Shown here: positions 5,822 to 6,652 of the stretch, piece by piece | Layout: the number at the start of each line of letters is the position of its first letter | Numbering within the stretch: position 1 is the stretch's first letter | Assembly: GCA_021162905.1 (NCBI GenBank) | Contig: JAGGXT010000204.1 | Location: forward strand, 1-6,652 | Length of the DNA: 6,652 nt | Direction: 5' to 3' | Origin: Candidatus Odinarchaeota archaeon | Lineage (GTDB): Archaea > Asgardarchaeota > JAGGXT01 | Made by a program: the position numbers and the translations under genes | The notes under the pieces: model-generated | What the model saw: only the letters and a program-made list of their open reading frames with translations | What the model was told of the DNA's origin: nothing | Databases searched by the model: none

Positions 5822-6027
5822 CTAAAAAATAGTTGCAGCGATTAAAACATTAAAAATGACAAGAAGATGGTGATGTCGGAGGATAGATGATATAACATCA
5901 TTTTGATGCTTAATAGTTTGAGAGTCATGGTTCCCTGCCAAATTACCATTCGAATGAATGCCAATAGCACCTCACTCAAAATTTCACAACCCCAATAGTA
6001 TTTACTAGTTGCTAGACTAACCAACAC
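5822..6027 (-). other. Weak overlapping frames, no gene supported
   Basis: A 61-codon minus-strand frame (GTG 6027 to 5842) is hydrophobic and methionine-rich, without a ribosome site or known motif. A competing minus-strand frame (5971-5822, 49 residues) reads GNLAGNHDSQTIKHQNDVIS and a hydrophobic end (LLVIFNVLIAATIF). Neither is convincing. The second has the better residue mix and could be the tail of another decayed gene. Confidence 0.3.
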
Positions 6028-6100
6028 TGCCTATCACCAAAGGTCTGAAAACTCCAGCAAATCATCTAAAATCACCTACCCCAAATTTACTCTTCGACAT

Positions 6101-6116
6101 CGCAAAATTTATAAAA
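6101..6116 (+). promoter_or_regulatory. rRNA operon promoter (BRE plus TATA box)
   Basis: CGCAAAA (6101-6107) followed by TTTATAAAA (6108-6116) is a strong archaeal BRE/TATA pair. Initiation ~25 nt downstream would fall near 6136-6140, about 200 nt before mature 16S rRNA. Its position just left of the sharp rise in G+C (from ~6158) fits an rRNA promoter. Confidence 0.8.
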
Positions 6117-6159
6117 CCCTTGACTAAAGTTTATTTTGACCCTTGTGAATATTTACACA

Positions 6160-6232
6160 CCGCGACCCACGACGGCCGACGGCTAGATTGGGGGCCAAGC
6201 CCCTAAAATGAAACGCCAGCCACGGGTCGCGG
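6160..6232 (+). repeat. Leader stem-loop I, 9-bp perfect outer stem
   Basis: CCGCGACCC (6160-6168) and GGGTCGCGG (6224-6232) are exact reverse complements. They enclose a smaller hairpin, GGGGC (6191-6195) with GCCCC (6199-6203) over a 3-nt loop. The stem probably folds in the pre-rRNA leader and may help processing, protect the 5' end, or act in antitermination. Confidence 0.65.
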
Positions 6233-6245
6233 CACACCCCATGAG

Positions 6246-6283
6246 GTTCTGAGAAAACGGCCATCCGGCCGCACTCTCAGAAC
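6246..6283 (+). repeat. Leader stem-loop II, nested perfect stems
   Basis: GTTCTGAGA (6246-6254) pairs perfectly with TCTCAGAAC (6275-6283). Inside it, CGGCC (6258-6262) pairs with GGCCG (6267-6271) over the tetraloop ATCC, with a symmetric AAA/CAC internal loop. The two coaxial stems make a stable element ~60 nt before 16S rRNA. Confidence 0.7.
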
Positions 6284-6342
6284 TGATGTAGGCCCGATTC
6301 CCCCGTATCCACCCACCCAAACCCATCCTTGCGGCCACTCCC

Positions 6343-6652
6343 AAAACTGGTTGATCCTGCCAGGCCCGACTGCTATCGGGGTGGGACTAAGCCATGCGAG
6401 TCGGCGTCCCGAGCCACGGCGGGACGCGGCGCACGGCTCAGTAACACGTGGACAACCTGCCCTCGGGAGGGGGATAACCTCGGGAAACTGAGGCTAATCC
6501 CCCATAGGTGAGGAGGCCTGGAACGGTCCCTCACCGAAAAGGTGCGGCACCATGCTGCCGTTACCGCCCGAGGATGGGTCCGCGGCCGATCAGGTTGTTG
6601 GTGGGGTAACGGCCCACCAAGCCGACGACCGGTACGGGCCGTGAGAGCGGGA
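6343..6652 (+). rRNA. rrs: 16S ribosomal RNA, 5' part (runs off the window)
   Basis: The sequence opens with CTGGTTGATCCTGCCAG, the archaeal 16S 5' signature. It continues with GGGACTAAGCCATGCGAGTC, ACGGCTCAGTAACACGTGG and GGATAACCTCGGGAAACTGA, then GAGGATGGGTCCGCGGCCGA and GGTGGGGTAACGGCCCACCA. About 310 nt, the first fifth of the gene, are present. Helix 6 is a perfect 8-bp GCGTCCCG/CGGGACGC stem. Helix 10 is long (6541-6565). The high G+C content suggests a thermophile. The exact mature 5' end is uncertain by a few nucleotides. Any short reading frame across this segment is spurious. Confidence 0.97.

Larger units (their letters stand above)
6137..6342 (+). ncRNA. 5' external transcribed leader of pre-16S rRNA
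   Basis: This G+C-rich untranslated leader lies between the predicted start site and 16S rRNA. It carries two strong hairpins, listed separately, and a C-rich single-stranded-looking stretch (6296-6330). That stretch is a candidate 5' arm of the 16S processing stem, which in archaea pairs with the 3' flank and is cut at a bulge-helix-bulge. The 3' flank is outside the window, so the pairing cannot be checked here. Confidence 0.7.

Noticed and set aside
5842..6027. Small membrane protein on the minus strand
   Set aside because: It is hydrophobic but lacks a ribosome site, and another frame over the same DNA looks at least as protein-like.
4719..6100. tRNA gene or insertion sequence
   Set aside because: There is no GGTTCRA T-loop with a paired acceptor stem, and no terminal inverted repeats or transposase motifs.
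6329..6511. 60-codon plus-strand frame over the start of 16S rRNA
   Set aside because: It lies on rRNA sequence. Structural RNA often has open frames by chance.

Overview
The window is archaeal. Its right end holds the first ~310 nt of a 16S rRNA gene with the archaeal 5' signature (GGTTGATCCTGCCAG, then ACGGCTCAGTAACACGTGGAC). It is preceded by a TATA-box promoter with an A-rich BRE, and at least one gene has a GGTGA-type Shine-Dalgarno. The 16S segment is about two-thirds G+C or more, while the protein genes are strongly A+T-rich. That contrast is typical of thermophiles. The 16S pattern looks euryarchaeal (Halobacteriota-like: Archaeoglobi, Syntrophoarchaeia/ANME-1 relatives), but I cannot place it more finely without a search.

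Layout, left to right. (1) 81-776 (+) encodes a 231-aa protein with a PD-(D/E)XK nuclease core. Its end overlaps by 9 bp a convergent 359-aa gene of unknown function (768-1847, -). (2) 1848-2156 has no gene beyond the promoter of the minus-strand gene. (3) 2157-2540 (+) is the C-terminal remnant of a DUF4143-type AAA+ ATPase, and 2523-2817 has coding-like but interrupted frames on the minus strand. (4) 2849-4718 (+) is a compact intact two-gene operon: a YwgA/Panacea(DUF4065)-like protein followed 1 nt later by an HD-domain phosphohydrolase of the YwfO/SAMHD1 type with a complete active site. (5) 4719-6100 is a gene graveyard. It holds broken small frames (+), a clearly recognisable but multiply frameshifted beta-class DNA methyltransferase relic (-, 5401-5820), an unidentified protein tail (-, 5233-5419), and weak frames just left of the rRNA promoter. 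(6) 6101-6652 holds the rRNA promoter, a G+C-rich leader with two strong hairpins, and the start of 16S rRNA.

The left 6 kb therefore reads as an accessory region just upstream of an rRNA operon: nuclease-fold proteins, a decayed restriction-modification-type methyltransferase, a decayed ATPase, and one intact operon. The intact YwgA-like/HD pair is the best candidate for a functional system, either nucleotide-depleting defence, toxin-antitoxin, or dNTP homeostasis. That role is inferred from domain families and gene pairing, not shown by the sequence.
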